Assembly: GCA_029891345.1 (NCBI GenBank)
Contig: CM057003.1
Location: forward strand, 14,982,709-15,046,708
Direction of reading: 5' to 3'
Origin: Dryococelus australis
Lineage: Eukaryota > Arthropoda > Insecta > Phasmatodea > Phasmatidae
Length of the DNA: 64,000 bases
How positions within the stretch are numbered: the first letter of the stretch is position 1; each line of letters begins with the position of its first letter. The notes under the pieces are model-generated. The model searched no databases and had not been told where the DNA came from. It saw only the letters and a list, made by a program, of their open reading frames with translations. This document shows positions 34,772-45,059 of this stretch, in pieces. The position numbers and the translations under genes are program-made.

Positions 34772-34954
34772 TAATGCTATTTGTTGATGTTTGAATGAAT
34801 ATGTGTTAGTAGCGTCGATAGTCAGACTGCTGCAGAAATGATAATTATTTACTGGTTACACTGGCGCATAAAGCTTCCTTTAGAATAGACTTTGCTCGCT
34901 ACCGAAAACCGAAGCTATAAGAAAATACGGACACATTCCCTTGCTGAGTTGAAG

Positions 34955-35065
34955 GATTTGGACGGCTCTTAGCAACGAGGCTCTTAGCAACCCGGCCGGG
35001 GATTGAACCCTGTTAGTCTTGGTGGGAGGCGAGCGATCTAACCGCTCAGCCACCGCGGTCCCCGA
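34955..35065 (-). mobile_element. SINE (second family), internally deleted copy
   Basis: The minus strand has the head (CGGTGGCTGAGCGGTTAGAT, B box GGGTTCAATCCCC) joined directly to the 3' end (GAGCCGTCCAAATCCTTC). Most of the body seen in the copies at 55.9 and 57.0 kb is missing. Confidence 0.7.
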
Positions 35066-35414
35066 GACGTTCCGTATCTTGTATTTACGGCGCTTAACGG
35101 CGCTACCTACTGTAAGTTTCCGTTAAAAACGTAAAAATTTCTACATACGTGTTTCGAGACCTCGATCTCCCAGAATAGCTGGAGCAGGCGCGCGGAACGC
35201 TCCAACTCGTGGACCTATAACTTTAAATCTGCATCAGTGAGCATTTCTCTTTTTCAATCAGTCAAACGTATCTGACTGATACAACAGTTGCTTCAGTGAA
35301 TTTAACTGATGTACCAGTGAAAAAATGCCATATTTCCTTCACTGATTGAATTAGTGACATTTCCCACTGATTCGTCAGTCATTTTTCCCACTGTTTTCTC
35401 AGTGGTTTATTTTT

Positions 35415-35750
35415 TGACTGATGGACCAGTGAAACACCTGACTAACTTGCTCCGTCTCTAATTATTTTTGACTGATGGACCAGTGAAACACCTGACTAAC
35501 TTGCTCCGTCTCTAATTATTTTTGACTGATGGACCAGTGAAACACCTGAGTAACTTGCTCCGTCTCTAATTATTTTTGACTGATGGACCAGTGAAACACC
35601 TGAGTAACTTGCTCCGTCTCTAATTATTTTTTGACTGATGGACCAGTGAAACACCCGAGTAACTTGCTCCGTCTCTAATTATTTTTGACTGATGGACCAG
35701 TGAAACACCTGAGTAACTTGCCCCGTCTCTAATTATTTTTGACTGATGTA
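35415..35750. repeat. Tandem array, 54-bp unit, about 6 copies
   Basis: The unit starts GACTGATGGACCAGTGAAAC and ends CTCCGTCTCTAATTA plus T. Period 54 (55 in one unit with an extra T). Copies differ at single bases (CTGACT or CTGAGT). The last, partial unit reads ACTGATGTATCAGTGAAAC. Confidence 0.95.
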
Positions 35751-35870
35751 TCAGTGAAACTTCGTGTAGGAATGGCCGTCGAACATCGTTTAAAAATGGA
35801 CGTTAAACAACGTGTATCAAGTGAAGTAACAGCGAATAAACGAATAAAACTAATACAGAATACTTTCTAA

Positions 35871-35904
35871 AATGGCGTTTCGTCTTTCGAAACGCCATTT
35901 TACG
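35871..35904. repeat. Perfect hairpin, 14-base arms
   Basis: AAAATGGCGTTTCG and CGAAACGCCATTTT are separated by five bases. The stem is GC-richer than its surroundings. It lies inside the ACTGA-rich element. Confidence 0.9.
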
Positions 35905-36188
35905 AGGTAATATGAACACACAAACTTTCATTCCGTTTTTATGTCTTTAATTTCGTCTTTACGTCTTTCATTTCGTATGCGTTTAATCGTCACAGCGCTC
36001 TGTTTGAAGGTTTAAACTGCATTTAATGCAGCGAAGAGAGTGCACTCATATATACTATTCGCTTTAACAATCCTAACGGTACCAATCAAACCAAAAACGA
36101 AAAGTATGAGCAAAGAATTTCAAACTATAAGATTTCGCAGCGACACTATAAAAAAAAAAAAACATTTTTTCCCCCTAACAATTTCAAC

Positions 36189-36236
36189 TTGCCGTGGTAG
36201 CTCAGGAATGTGCGAGTTCAATCCCGGCCACCTGCG
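36189..36236 (+). repeat. tRNA-like patch
   Basis: GCCGTGGTAGCTCAGGAATG (A-box-like) is followed closely by GAGTTCAATCCCGGCCACC (B-box-like). The interval between the boxes is too short for a tRNA, so the anticodon arm appears deleted. Confidence 0.4.
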
Positions 36237-36530
36237 ATTTTTAGTAAACTATCGTAAATATGTTTATTTAATGTAATTATTTGCCACATTCAATAAAAGC
36301 AATGTTTAATTAGCCACTGCAGTCAGCCGTCATTTAATCAATCAGTGAAATTTTTTCACTGAAACAATCAGTGGCTTTCCACTGATTCTAAGTGGAGCCA
36401 TTTTCACTGATTGCAGTAGTCGAATTTCACTGCGAATCAGTGGTTTCCCACTGATTCGATCTTAGAATGCACAGTCTGCACGGCGGGTGAAATTCAATGG
36501 CTGTTCTGACAGGTGACAGGCGGACGGGTA

Positions 36531-37059
36531 GGTCCACGGTAAAGTGAGCACTTTTTAAGGACCTTACAAATTTCTCTTTTAAGCCAGTTTTATCTTTCCA
36601 CCACTTTTTAATATCAGCACTGTCATGTGACTAATAAATACGGTGTATACTTTCACCATTCACAAAAGTTAATGTCTGAGGCTGCAATAAAACACATTTA
36701 TTATTGCTAGGGATAGGAACATTTCGCGAGTTTATTTCAGGACAAGATAGACGTCAGACACGTGTACACTGAAGTTGACTTTGCAATAGGATCGCAGTTT
36801 ATTAAACACGCCCTGGCCGACTCTGAGCCAATAGCAGACTTGCAAGGAAACAAGTAGCGAGTGCCATACTCCCAGGTGTGAAGTAGCACTGGCTACTCTG
36901 TGGAGCAGCAGCCAATAAACAAACATCTCAGGCTCGAATACACACATGACTGTGCAGTCTAGCCAACAGGTCATTGAACTCGCGAACTTTTACCTATCCC
37001 TAATTATTGATTGTCAGTTGGGAGGGCCTTGAAGAGTGCTCACTTGATAGTGAACAGCC
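36531..37059. mobile_element. Mariner-type MITE family L, copy 1, split by a hAT MITE
   Basis: Ends GGTCCACGGTAAAGTGAGCA and the complement of GGCTGTTCACTATCAAGTGA with TA on both sides. Outside the 36,708-37,002 insertion, the whole sequence matches 51,018-51,251 in the opposite orientation (TATTGCAGCCTCAGACATTA). Confidence 0.88.
36708..37002. mobile_element. hAT MITE family A, copy 8 (nested)
   Basis: TAGGGATAGGAACATTTCGC to CGCGAACTTTTACCTATCCC-TA, flanked by ATTATTGC and ATTATTGA (one mismatch). It interrupts MITE L. Confidence 0.95.
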
Positions 37060-37411
37060 TATACAGAAATGTTTCCTCGTTCCTCCAACGGGAAGTGGCT
37101 CACGTCGCACTCAGCTGACTGCCTCCTGTCGGCATAAAGGGCGAAGCCCTTCCACGACACGTGATTCTGAGCTTCAACACGGAAACCTACTCAGCGCCGG
37201 CGATGTCTGCCGGGGAATGTTTGCATTTTCCTACCCTCCGCTTTCTCGTGCCACCTCGTGGAGGTAATCCGACTCCAGCTGTAGAACGCGTGGAGCACAC
37301 AGACGCGCTCAATTTCGCCAACTAATACACAAGTACGCTACACTTTGCGGTTCTACACTAACTTCATGACCTCGGAGCAGCGGCTTCCAAACTTTCTCTG
37401 TCACAGCACCC

Positions 37412-38015
37412 TTAACCCATTCAGATACAATGTACACAATTGTTAGGGATGGGAAAATTCCGCGAGTTCAATGACTTGCTGGCTAAACTCCACAGTCCCA
37501 TCTACACTAGAGCCTCAGATGTTTGTTCATTGGCCACTATCCCAGAGAGTAGCCAGTGTTAACCCCACACATGACTGTATGGGATTCGCTACTTACTTCC
37601 TTGCCAGTCTGCTATTGGTTCGGAGTCGTCCGAAGGCGTGTCTAATAAACTATGCTCCAGAGGCAAAGGTGATTTCAGTGTACTCGTGTTTGAAGTCTAT
37701 CTCGTCCTGAAATGATATCGCGAAATTTTCCTATCCCTAACAATTGTGTACATTAAGTACGTGTTGGTAATTTTTGGTATGTACTGCACACTGCGTAGCT
37801 CAATGACCAATGATCTTAACTGTAGGTGAAAGATTCGCAAACCAGCTTACTGGTCGAGGTTATAATTGGGTCATATAACTGTAGCTGAACATCCTACAGC
37901 TCATTGGTTGTGACAACGAAACAAGCGTTGTGACAACAGAAGTACAGCAAGAATAAAAAAATTTCTTGTTTGCAACACGTAAACGCGTATATTAAAGTGG
38001 GTATCAAAGGGTTAA
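37412..38015. mobile_element. piggyBac-like MITE family H, copy 2, split by a hAT MITE
   Basis: TTAA then CCCATTCAGATACAATGT; right end GTGGGTATCAAAGGG then TTAA. CCC-type termini next to TTAA fit piggyBac. The interior matches the 12.5 and 51.8 kb copies (AACTGTAGCTGAACATC; CTTGTTTGCAACACG). Without the nested MITE and its duplication it is 300 bp. Confidence 0.85.
37444..37739. mobile_element. hAT MITE family A, copy 9 (nested)
   Basis: TAGGGATGGGAAAATTCCGC to GCGAAATTTTCCTATCCCTA with a perfect palindromic 8-bp duplication ACAATTGT (37,436-37,443 and 37,740-37,747). Confidence 0.96.
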
Positions 38016-38389
38016 ACCGATGTTGCACGATACCTGCTGCCGTACTTGGTTCTTGTACAATCTTCTGCAAAGCCTGGTGCACGAGCCGGTATACCAGTCG
38101 CTATATATGAGCCATCATGGAAGATTCATATTACACAACAGCAGTTCGCGTACTAGGATTTAACACACTCGGTGGGTGTGCAGCGTGTGGTTCATAGTAA
38201 ATATGAACCACATTACTATAACTGTTATAGGCATACGAGAATTACTGACTGATAAGAAACTAGCTAGGACAATATAATATTGCTATATAACTGTTGCCCT
38301 TTACATCAATTCGTTGTTTACTGATGTAGTTTTGTTCATTTTCTTGAAAATTATGTGAAGTTACTGGAGTATCGAGTGTGTTATTTTTA

Positions 38390-38750
38390 GCGCACGTTGT
38401 GTGTTCTTCCGCCTTATGTAAGATTAACATTGTCGTGGACCTCATCACTTTATTCATGCGTCGGTCAAGTAAAACTGCGAAATGATTAGGAAAGTAAATA
38501 TGTAACAAATCTGCTCATTTTTACACTTCGGTGCATTAAAAAATAAACAGAAATAAAAAATAATTTGTTATCAGAAATTGTTATCTAACACTTTTTACTC
38601 TACGTTAATATACGGAACTACTTCCCATTCATTATTACCAACTCTGCTAGGCGCGTGTCATTCAGGGCGCCAGTTGATATATATGCATGCAGAGTCAGTG
38701 ACTTTTTCTAAGGTTTATTTCAAAAGTGCTCACTTTACCATGAACAACCT
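38390..38750. mobile_element. Mariner-type MITE family K, copy 4
   Basis: Shares GTGTTCTTCCGCCTTATGTA, TTATCTAACACTTTTTACTC and the right end AAAAGTGCTCACTTTACCAT-GAAC. The left TIR is not recognisable. Confidence 0.7.
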
Positions 38751-39350
38751 TTACATGCTCGAATTAATTTTCCGTTGCGTAGGTAATGTTTGAACAACAG
38801 TTTGAAACCGCCCTGAATACAAAGTTGTAATCGCCAATATTATTCGCCTTTCTCGTAATTAAAATCTATTTGAAAGATTGTCAACTTCATGGCTGTATAA
38901 TCAAGATGGAGGCGTTATTTTCGTTTTCTTCGTCAACTGGTTTTAAGTGGTAGCCAGGGAGAGCGCCCTACGCTCTGAAACTGCAATGCGATTGGTCAGG
39001 TACGAAAGCCAGTATGGAACCTGCCACGAAAAATAGGACGTGTCGTATTACGAAAGCTGGTATGGAATCTGGCCGCGCAGGACGGCAAATGCCACGACGG
39101 GTGTCATACTAGCCTGTATAACGGCCGCTGTGGCGGACCTTGCACAAGCTTTTACGGAATCTGGTATCATGTAATATGGTCTTTAGGGCTTCCGCCTACA
39201 TGGTGCCTGAACGGCGTTTCTGAGTGTTTAAAAAATACTTTTTTCAACGAAACTATTACACGTGCGTTCAATTGACTGATCTACGAAAATAACACACACA
39301 TCAGAAAACGGCTGTTGAGTACCTACAAGGCGTCACTCACATTAGATACA

Positions 39351-39646
39351 TAGAGCTAGTGATTTTTCGCGAAAAAATTTGAGTGCAGGTTGGACTTCAA
39401 TACTATAAGCACCCAACAGCAATTTGTCTGTTGCCATTCGATACTGTCTGCTTGGGAAGGCGTTTTCATATATTTGACAGGGCCACTCAGAGTTCGGCAA
39501 GATCGGCACGGCCTCTGCGTGATTCGTGTGCAGACAGTTAACATGTGTCAACAAGTAATTCAGCCAGTCAAGATAGGTAAACGACCTTGCGGTGTTTTTA
39601 AATATAACTTGTATTGAAATATTTTCGCAAAATTTCACTACCCCTA
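39351..39646. mobile_element. hAT MITE family E, copy 2
   Basis: TAGAGCTAGTGATTTTTCGC to GCAAAATTTCACTACCCCTA with perfect 8-bp duplication TAGATACA. It is a reverse-orientation relative of 29,671-29,965. Confidence 0.95.
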
Positions 39647-39649
39647 TAG

Positions 39650-40480
39650 ATACACCATGTCATATTACTCTAAAATGGCTAGGAATTGCATTTTTAAAGT
39701 GCCGTATCTCAACATATATGCGTCAGACACATACAAAACTATTCAAGGGCCATGCACTAAACTTTTCTACAGCTTTCCACCAATAAAATAATAAGATTCA
39801 CTGCTGAGAGTCCCGTAGGTGCACACAGTTCAGTTCAGAATCCTGCATATAGCGGCGATGGCGAGCTTGATGGGAGTGACAGTGTCGCCCTTATCGCTCT
39901 TGCATTTCTCGCCTTCAAACATGAAAAGTAGCTCTGTGTAGGTTAGCCCATTAGCGTACAAATTAATTTTTCGTTACATGTGTTTCAGAATATTAAATTC
40001 TTTGGCTTGAAAGGTACTTACGAATTTGGATGCGACGTATGGTTGTGTTAAAGTCTGTTTTAAATATTACTTTTGTGAGAGAAAAAACCATGACATTCTA
40101 AAATAATGTGAATTACTCGACATAGTAAAAATGTATGTGAATTTTTACACCATCAAAAATTTAATTTGTCTTGGGGACTAGAATTTTGGTCTCTTAAAAC
40201 AAATCAATTTCCAAGAAATGTATCTTTACAAACAAATAAATATAATCTACCACAAACAATTATGAAATCCAGAAAGTATTCTGATAAACTGAGTGACATC
40301 ACAATTAAAAGGATTTAATCCCACTGAATAATTGTTCCATCGTTAATTCAATGAAACGATAATCCAATCAACAAGGGGATTGATTATGCAATAAAATGTA
40401 TACCCAATCCCCACCCAAAGGTTCATTAAATCAAATAATACATCAAATATAATTTAAAATCTATTATTTAGTATCAGAAA
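39650..40480. other. AT-rich flank of the Polinton remnant
   Basis: No coding motif. I looked here for a Polinton terminal inverted repeat matching the 45.3 kb side and did not see one. Confidence 0.45.
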
Positions 40481-40507
40481 TTCATACAAAGAATGTATTA
40501 AAATATT

Positions 40508-41384
40508 TTAGGATCTTGCACCCAGGAGTCGTGCACTTGTGAATCCTCTCCATCGAACCAAGGACAATTCTTTCTTCCTTTTAATGATCTTATCAACCAA
40601 ATATTCATTTGGAGAACTGACTTTTTGCAATTCATGTTCGTAAAATCCACCTTTAATTGGTTCTCCATCATATGTTTCTATGTAATACATTCTAGGATGT
40701 GTTTGTCTAACTGAAATAATTTATATTATTTCAAATGACCAAGTCACCATAAATCTCTTCTCAAAGATCCCTTTCTGCTTCGAGATACGTATAAATTCGC
40801 CAACTTTGAAATTTGGTTTTCTTTCGTCGATGACCTTAACATTATTATAAATAGTTTTCATTGAACTATTACCCATAACTTCTTTGGGAGCCATCTTAAT
40901 ATTTATATTATATCTAAAATTATAAAATTTAACTATTTCAGGCAAAACACCAATCCATTTCCAAGAGCCCCTCGATGTGAAATGTTTATATTTTAATTGC
41001 TTAATGAATTTGTTGTAATGATCCACAACACTGGCTTTAAGCTATGAATATGTTGCGTAGTTGTATATTCTGTCATTAGTTTCAAGAACCGTGGAGAAAA
41101 AAATGCAGTTCTTCTGATGGTTTGGAGCAAATTGGGCATTCTCTCTTTCAAAATGATTTTCATTGGAATGGTAACCTGCTTTCTAGTTTTGTTTTTCAAA
41201 AGTATACCCCAACCATAATTTGAATAAACAGTATCATATTTGAAAGCAATGTCATTTCACACAAATCGGCTTGAAAAAGATAATTTAAACCATGAGTTAT
41301 AACTCTTCTTCTAAGATATCTTATCCTTGCAGGAGCACGAAATTCTTGAGGAATCTTACTAAACTTCATTTGAAATATAGACAT
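40508..41384 (-). pseudogene. Polinton retrovirus-type integrase
   Basis: This enzyme inserts the element into DNA. The minus strand shows, in broken frames (41,384-41,196; 41,199-40,993; 41,026-40,721; 40,690-40,508), the entry to the rve core with a QAD block (RRRVITHGLNYLFQADLCEM), the later helix region (FIKQLKYKHFTSRGSWKWI; EIVKFYNFRYN), a linker FKVGEFIRISKQKGIFEK, and a C-terminal chromodomain-like end (EYLVDKIIKRKKELSLVRWR). Domain order matches Polinton integrases. At least three frameshifts destroy it. Confidence 0.85.
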
Positions 41385-42082
41385 TTCAATTAACTCTTCA
41401 ATAATAGATACAATTTCGTTTGTATATTAATTATTCCCAGACTCTCTCAAAGCAATAAGAAGTTTTAAACTATCCACCAATTCATTAGGATTGTTCCAAT
41501 ATACAGGTGAAAAGCGGTTGTCAAATTCATCTTTATATATTCCATTCCTACCATATCTCCTATTAAATGTATTTTCGTATGGCTTTCATCTCCTGAACGA
41601 ATATTAACATTCGTTCGACGAATAAGTTCTTTATGTTTCTGTAAATCGATGTCAGAATATCCATTTGGAAAATGTTTAAACAATAATTCAAATAATCCTT
41701 CCCTGACATATTTTACCTATTCGCCTATTTTAATTTTATTCTCGGGCAAAAATTTAATTAAAAAATCTCCCAGGAACCAATTGTTTTCATGTCAATAAAA
41801 CACCAAATGCCATATCGCACGTATACATAGATAGTTTTAAATCTAAATAACATTGTGTTAATTGAGAAAGGTTTTTGGTTGAAGCTTATTTTCCATTTTA
41901 ATTTCCAAAACTGTTTCATTGGGTTTATTCAACACAGCATGTGATGTATCCATTTTACTGGTAACAGGTTTAAATATTTCCTCATTTGAAACATCCTGTT
42001 CTATACGAGCTCATTTAACTTGTAAATATTTCTCTTTCACAGCAGATATAATGTTATGAAATTCCAAAGCAGAGTCAGACAT
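41385..42082 (-). pseudogene. DUF8207-like Polinton protein
   Basis: ATG at 42,082 begins MSDSALEFHNIISAVKEKYL. Further along is a block around FLGDFLIKFLPENKIKIGE, then LFKHFPNGYSDIDLQKHKEL and a tail VDSLKLLIALRESGNN with EIVSIIEELIE. I associate these blocks with the uncharacterised protein (DUF8207 in recent naming) often encoded by insect Polintons; function unknown. In-frame stops and one frameshift are present. It sits just upstream of the integrase, on the same strand. Confidence 0.6.
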
Positions 42083-42129
42083 GTATTTATTATATTATAT
42101 TTAATTCAATCTATATATATATTAATTAA

Positions 42130-42833
42130 GTCATTGCTTTTCTAACTGATGTTGGTCAATTACTTTGATTTTGTTTCAATCTCATCGATTTTACTTAGAA
42201 CATCTAATTTTGTTAAAGTTTTAACTGTCAAATCATTTATAAAATAAATGATTTGTGTTTCCAAATCATTATTTTGTTTTCTCAAATCTTTTGCGTAACT
42301 AAACCAAATCTTTTATTAATCATTTCATGTCTTATATATTGTGTAATTTTTTCCATTCGTGTTTCAAGTTGTTTTACAATAGTAGCATTCACCACTTCAT
42401 TAATTACAACTCTTAAATTTTCTTGCAGTTCTGTAAGTTGTGTTGTAAAAACTATGTTTGTCATATCGTTAAAATCCTTACTAAATCCATTTAAATGTTC
42501 TTCTATTCTAAATTAATTACTCTGCAAATCAGTGCTAATATTGCTTTAAAAGTTTGCTATTACACTCGTGTTATAATAAAAATTTTCATTCAAATCAACT
42601 AACTTTATTTATTTCATTCCAATATTGTTTGATTGTGATTTAAATACATTTAGCATAATACTGTTTAAGTCTTCCACGTAACATGTATTTACTGCATTGC
42701 TATCTTTCACAGCCATACCCATATTAGGTAATATATGTCCGTTCAAATAAAAATTCCCATCGCGATTTCTGGATAAACAGCTATTGTAATGATTGTGTTT
42801 TATACTGCTATGTCCAAACTTTGAAATACTCAT
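42130..42833 (-). pseudogene. Polinton MSISKFG/coiled-coil protein
   Basis: ATG at 42,833 opens MSISKFGHSSIKHNHYN, followed by NRDGNFYLNGHILPNMG. After breaks, a second frame (42,464-42,282) has heptad-like QLTELQENLRVVINEVV and KQLETRMEKITQYI, predicting a coiled coil. An N-terminal MS-S-FG start followed by a long helical tail fits a fibre- or tail-like virion component, but that role is inference. The upstream ATPase end (GRYRSGFDSFF) runs into it without a stop. Confidence 0.5.
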
Positions 42834-43500
42834 TGTTCTTCGCCTGGAAGTAAAAAAACTGTCAAAACCAGACCTATATCTGCCTTTATATAGGGGAAAA
42901 GATGGTATAATCATTTAACAAAAAACATATTTTTCTTTCCAATAGTAAAAACACAAATCTTTAAACTTTGTAAATGTCATGTCGCCTAACACATGATTAT
43001 TGTAAACATGTTGCAGATTCATATTTTCCATTTTAAACACAATTGCCATATTTGCATTTTGTGTAAATTATGTTTCGGTATATGTGCATAACTTTGCAAT
43101 GGATAAAAACAATCAACTTTTTAATATCGTCCAAAACTAAAGTATTGCTGTATTTCACCATGCAGCCAACATTAAACATCGTCAAAAATAAATATGGAAT
43201 TGGGTAATGGTTCATTCGGAAGGACTATATCTTTTTTATTAGTAAAAGGGAAATAACGCATTCCTTCAAATTTAACGACAAAATGCTCTCTAATTGTTGA
43301 TATTTCTCTTGTGTGAATTGTATACATATACATTTTCAAATCCAAGTCCATTCGGATGCTCCAACAACGACATAATAACACTAGTTTATCCACATGAAGG
43401 ACTGCTTATTATACAATGTATATTTGTTGGTAAAAGAATGCCATGTTTGTGTTCAACTATGTTTTCTTTTGTATTTACAATTACTGGAAGATGTACATTT
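42834..43500 (-). pseudogene. Polinton genome-packaging ATPase (FtsK/HerA-type)
   Basis: This protein would pump viral DNA into the capsid. The minus strand shows the Walker A region (SSPSCG then a stop codon at 43,386-43,388 where the lysine codon belongs), the Walker B region LPNSIFIFDDV (43,175-43,205), a downstream block with QYFSFGRY and YAHIPKHN in shifted frame, and the C-terminal end GRYRSGFDSFF. The N-terminus lies near 43,500. Loss of the P-loop lysine and several frameshifts make it non-functional. Confidence 0.8.
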
Positions 43501-43589
43501 TGTTTCATAATCATCATTCAATTACACAATATTACATAACTTACTAACATGAAACTATAAATGTAGGTCTATATATAGGCTAGCGTCCA

Positions 43590-43890
43590 GTTGAAAACAA
43601 TGCCTTGTACTAAACGTATCGAAAATGGATGCAACGTATTCAATACATTGATTAACAAATTACCATTTAAATTGCATTTACCGAAATACAATTATTGGCG
43701 ACCTGGAACTAAGCTTGTAAAATGCTTGGCTCGGAACGATAAAGGAATAAATGCTTTGGGTAATGCTTGTAAAGAACACGATATAGTTTACGATCGAACA
43801 AACGATTTGGAAAAAAAGACATGCAGCAGATACGATTCTAGCCGATTAAGCAGCAAATATAAGGAAGAATCCATTTACATCTACAGGTGA
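43590..43890 (+). pseudogene. Polinton/adintovirus PLA2-domain protein
   Basis: ATG at 43,591 opens a 99-codon frame. HLPKYNYWRPGTKLVK corresponds to the calcium-binding loop of parvovirus-type phospholipase A2, and GNACKEHDIVYDR carries the His-Asp catalytic pair. Such domains breach endosomal membranes during virus entry and are known in parvovirus VP1 and in adintovirus-like Polintons. The loop glycine pattern is altered (WRPGT) and the frame ends early, with related sequence continuing in another frame, so the gene is truncated. Confidence 0.8.
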
Positions 43891-44155
43891 AAAACTAGGT
43901 GCTTGTGTTGTTGATAAAGTTATGCGCTCGAAGGTGAAGAGAGGCCTGGGATTAAAACGTAAAACTATTAGAAAAACAAAGAAAGGGGGTATCATTTAAT
44001 TCATATTTCCTACAGTAACAGCTTTTGGAACAATCCTCAGAGGGGTTTCGGTAATTAGTAGAGCAGTTAAATCAAAAGGCAAAGGAATATATTTGAAACC
44101 CTATAAAGTAGGACAATGGCGAAAAAACTCCAAACGTGGCAAAAAAACGCAGAAA
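43891..44155 (+). pseudogene. Basic core-like Polinton protein
   Basis: Several short frames give lysine/arginine-rich text (KRGLGLKRKTIRKTKKGG), then a hydrophobic stretch (FPTVTAFGTILRGVSVI), then KGKGIYLKPYKVGQW. A basic-hydrophobic-basic protein next to the protease is typical of adintovirus-like elements and resembles adenovirus core peptides in layout. A stop codon (TAA) interrupts it near 43,999. Confidence 0.55.
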
Positions 44156-44530
44156 GTCCTAAATAGTTTTCCAAAACGTATTTTAACAAACAAAGATATT
44201 AATGCATTTGTAAAGAAACTGAATATTACCTATTTTTGAGGTGTTTCTATGACAGACAATATACCAAAGAAACAAAATCTTTGTGAATGTTTGATTGTTA
44301 ATTTAGATTCGAAATAAAATGAAGGAATACATTATGTTGCATTAATTAAAATGTAAATCATTGTATTATCACAGTTTTGGCGATTTATGTCCTCTAATTG
44401 AAATACACAACAATTTAAAAACCACACATTTAAGATATAATGACAAAACTGATCAATTACCAAATACAATCAATTGTGGACATTTATGTTTACTTTTTTG
44501 ACTATAAATAGGCTATGTAAGTAATTGTAA
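44156..44530 (+). pseudogene. Polinton adenain-like cysteine protease
   Basis: Capsid-maturation protease. The leader LTNKDINAFVKKLNI is followed by a stop (TGA, about 44,238), then GVSMTDNIPKK, the LIVNLDS strand and a further stop. HYVALIK carries the catalytic histidine. Downstream, in other frames, is a glycine-poor SFGDL-like block, and NCGHLCL supplies the catalytic cysteine (about 44,473-44,490). Order and spacing match the adenovirus protease family in Polintons; three or more breaks disable it. Confidence 0.75.
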
Positions 44531-44550
44531 TTGTAAAACATATCAGTAAT

Positions 44551-45055
44551 ATGACAATTACGTTGATATTAAGTGGTAATTTGTCGCAATTGCATGCTGT
44601 ATATTTCCCTGCATTTGAGTTAGATGGTGCATGGCAAATAAGTCTAATCGAATTCGTTACTTACAACATATGAAACATTGATATACATAACCAATTATTT
44701 GTGGCTAATATTGGTGAAAAAAACATACCAGATTGTGATACTGGTAGGATCGTATGAGTTGGATGACCTTGAAACATTCATTAAACCAGCATTACCTGAA
44801 CTTGTACATTTCCAATTACATGGAAATCCAAATATATTAACATTTTAAAAAGGTATATAAACACCTGCATTCCGTTGCGCATTACAATCATAATGGTTAT
44901 TGTGTATAATAGTAAATTAGGACATAAAGTAGGCAGTTCTTTTATGAAGCATGTCACTAAGGAATGTATTTCGAAGAAACAAGGTATAAAAAGATGTAAA
45001 CACAAACATAAAATGCACCCGTGAAGTTGACACAAGGCAACATATTGTATTTAAA
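44551..45055 (+). pseudogene. Polinton penton-like minor capsid protein, N-terminal part
   Basis: ATG at 44,551 opens LILSGNLSQLHAVYFPAFEL, then DGAWQISLIEFVTYN, the start pattern of the Polinton minor capsid (penton, single jelly-roll) protein. A stop follows; later frames give NQLFVANIGEKNIPDCDTG and YNSKLGHKVGSSF. Only about half the expected length is traceable. Confidence 0.6.
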
Positions 45056-45059
45056 AGAA

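Larger units (their letters stand above)
35219..36472. mobile_element. ACTGA/TCAGT-rich element (family M)
   Basis: Termini ACTTTAAATCTGCATCAGTG and the complement of CATTCTAAGATCGAATCAGT match the end of the 32.4 kb element. Both subterminal zones (35,230-35,420 and 36,340-36,470) are packed with TCAGTG/CACTGA words in both orientations, as expected of transposase-binding subterminal repeats. It also holds a 54-bp tandem array, a 14-base-arm hairpin and a tRNA-like patch. No transposase frame is seen. Superfamily unresolved. Confidence 0.6.
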
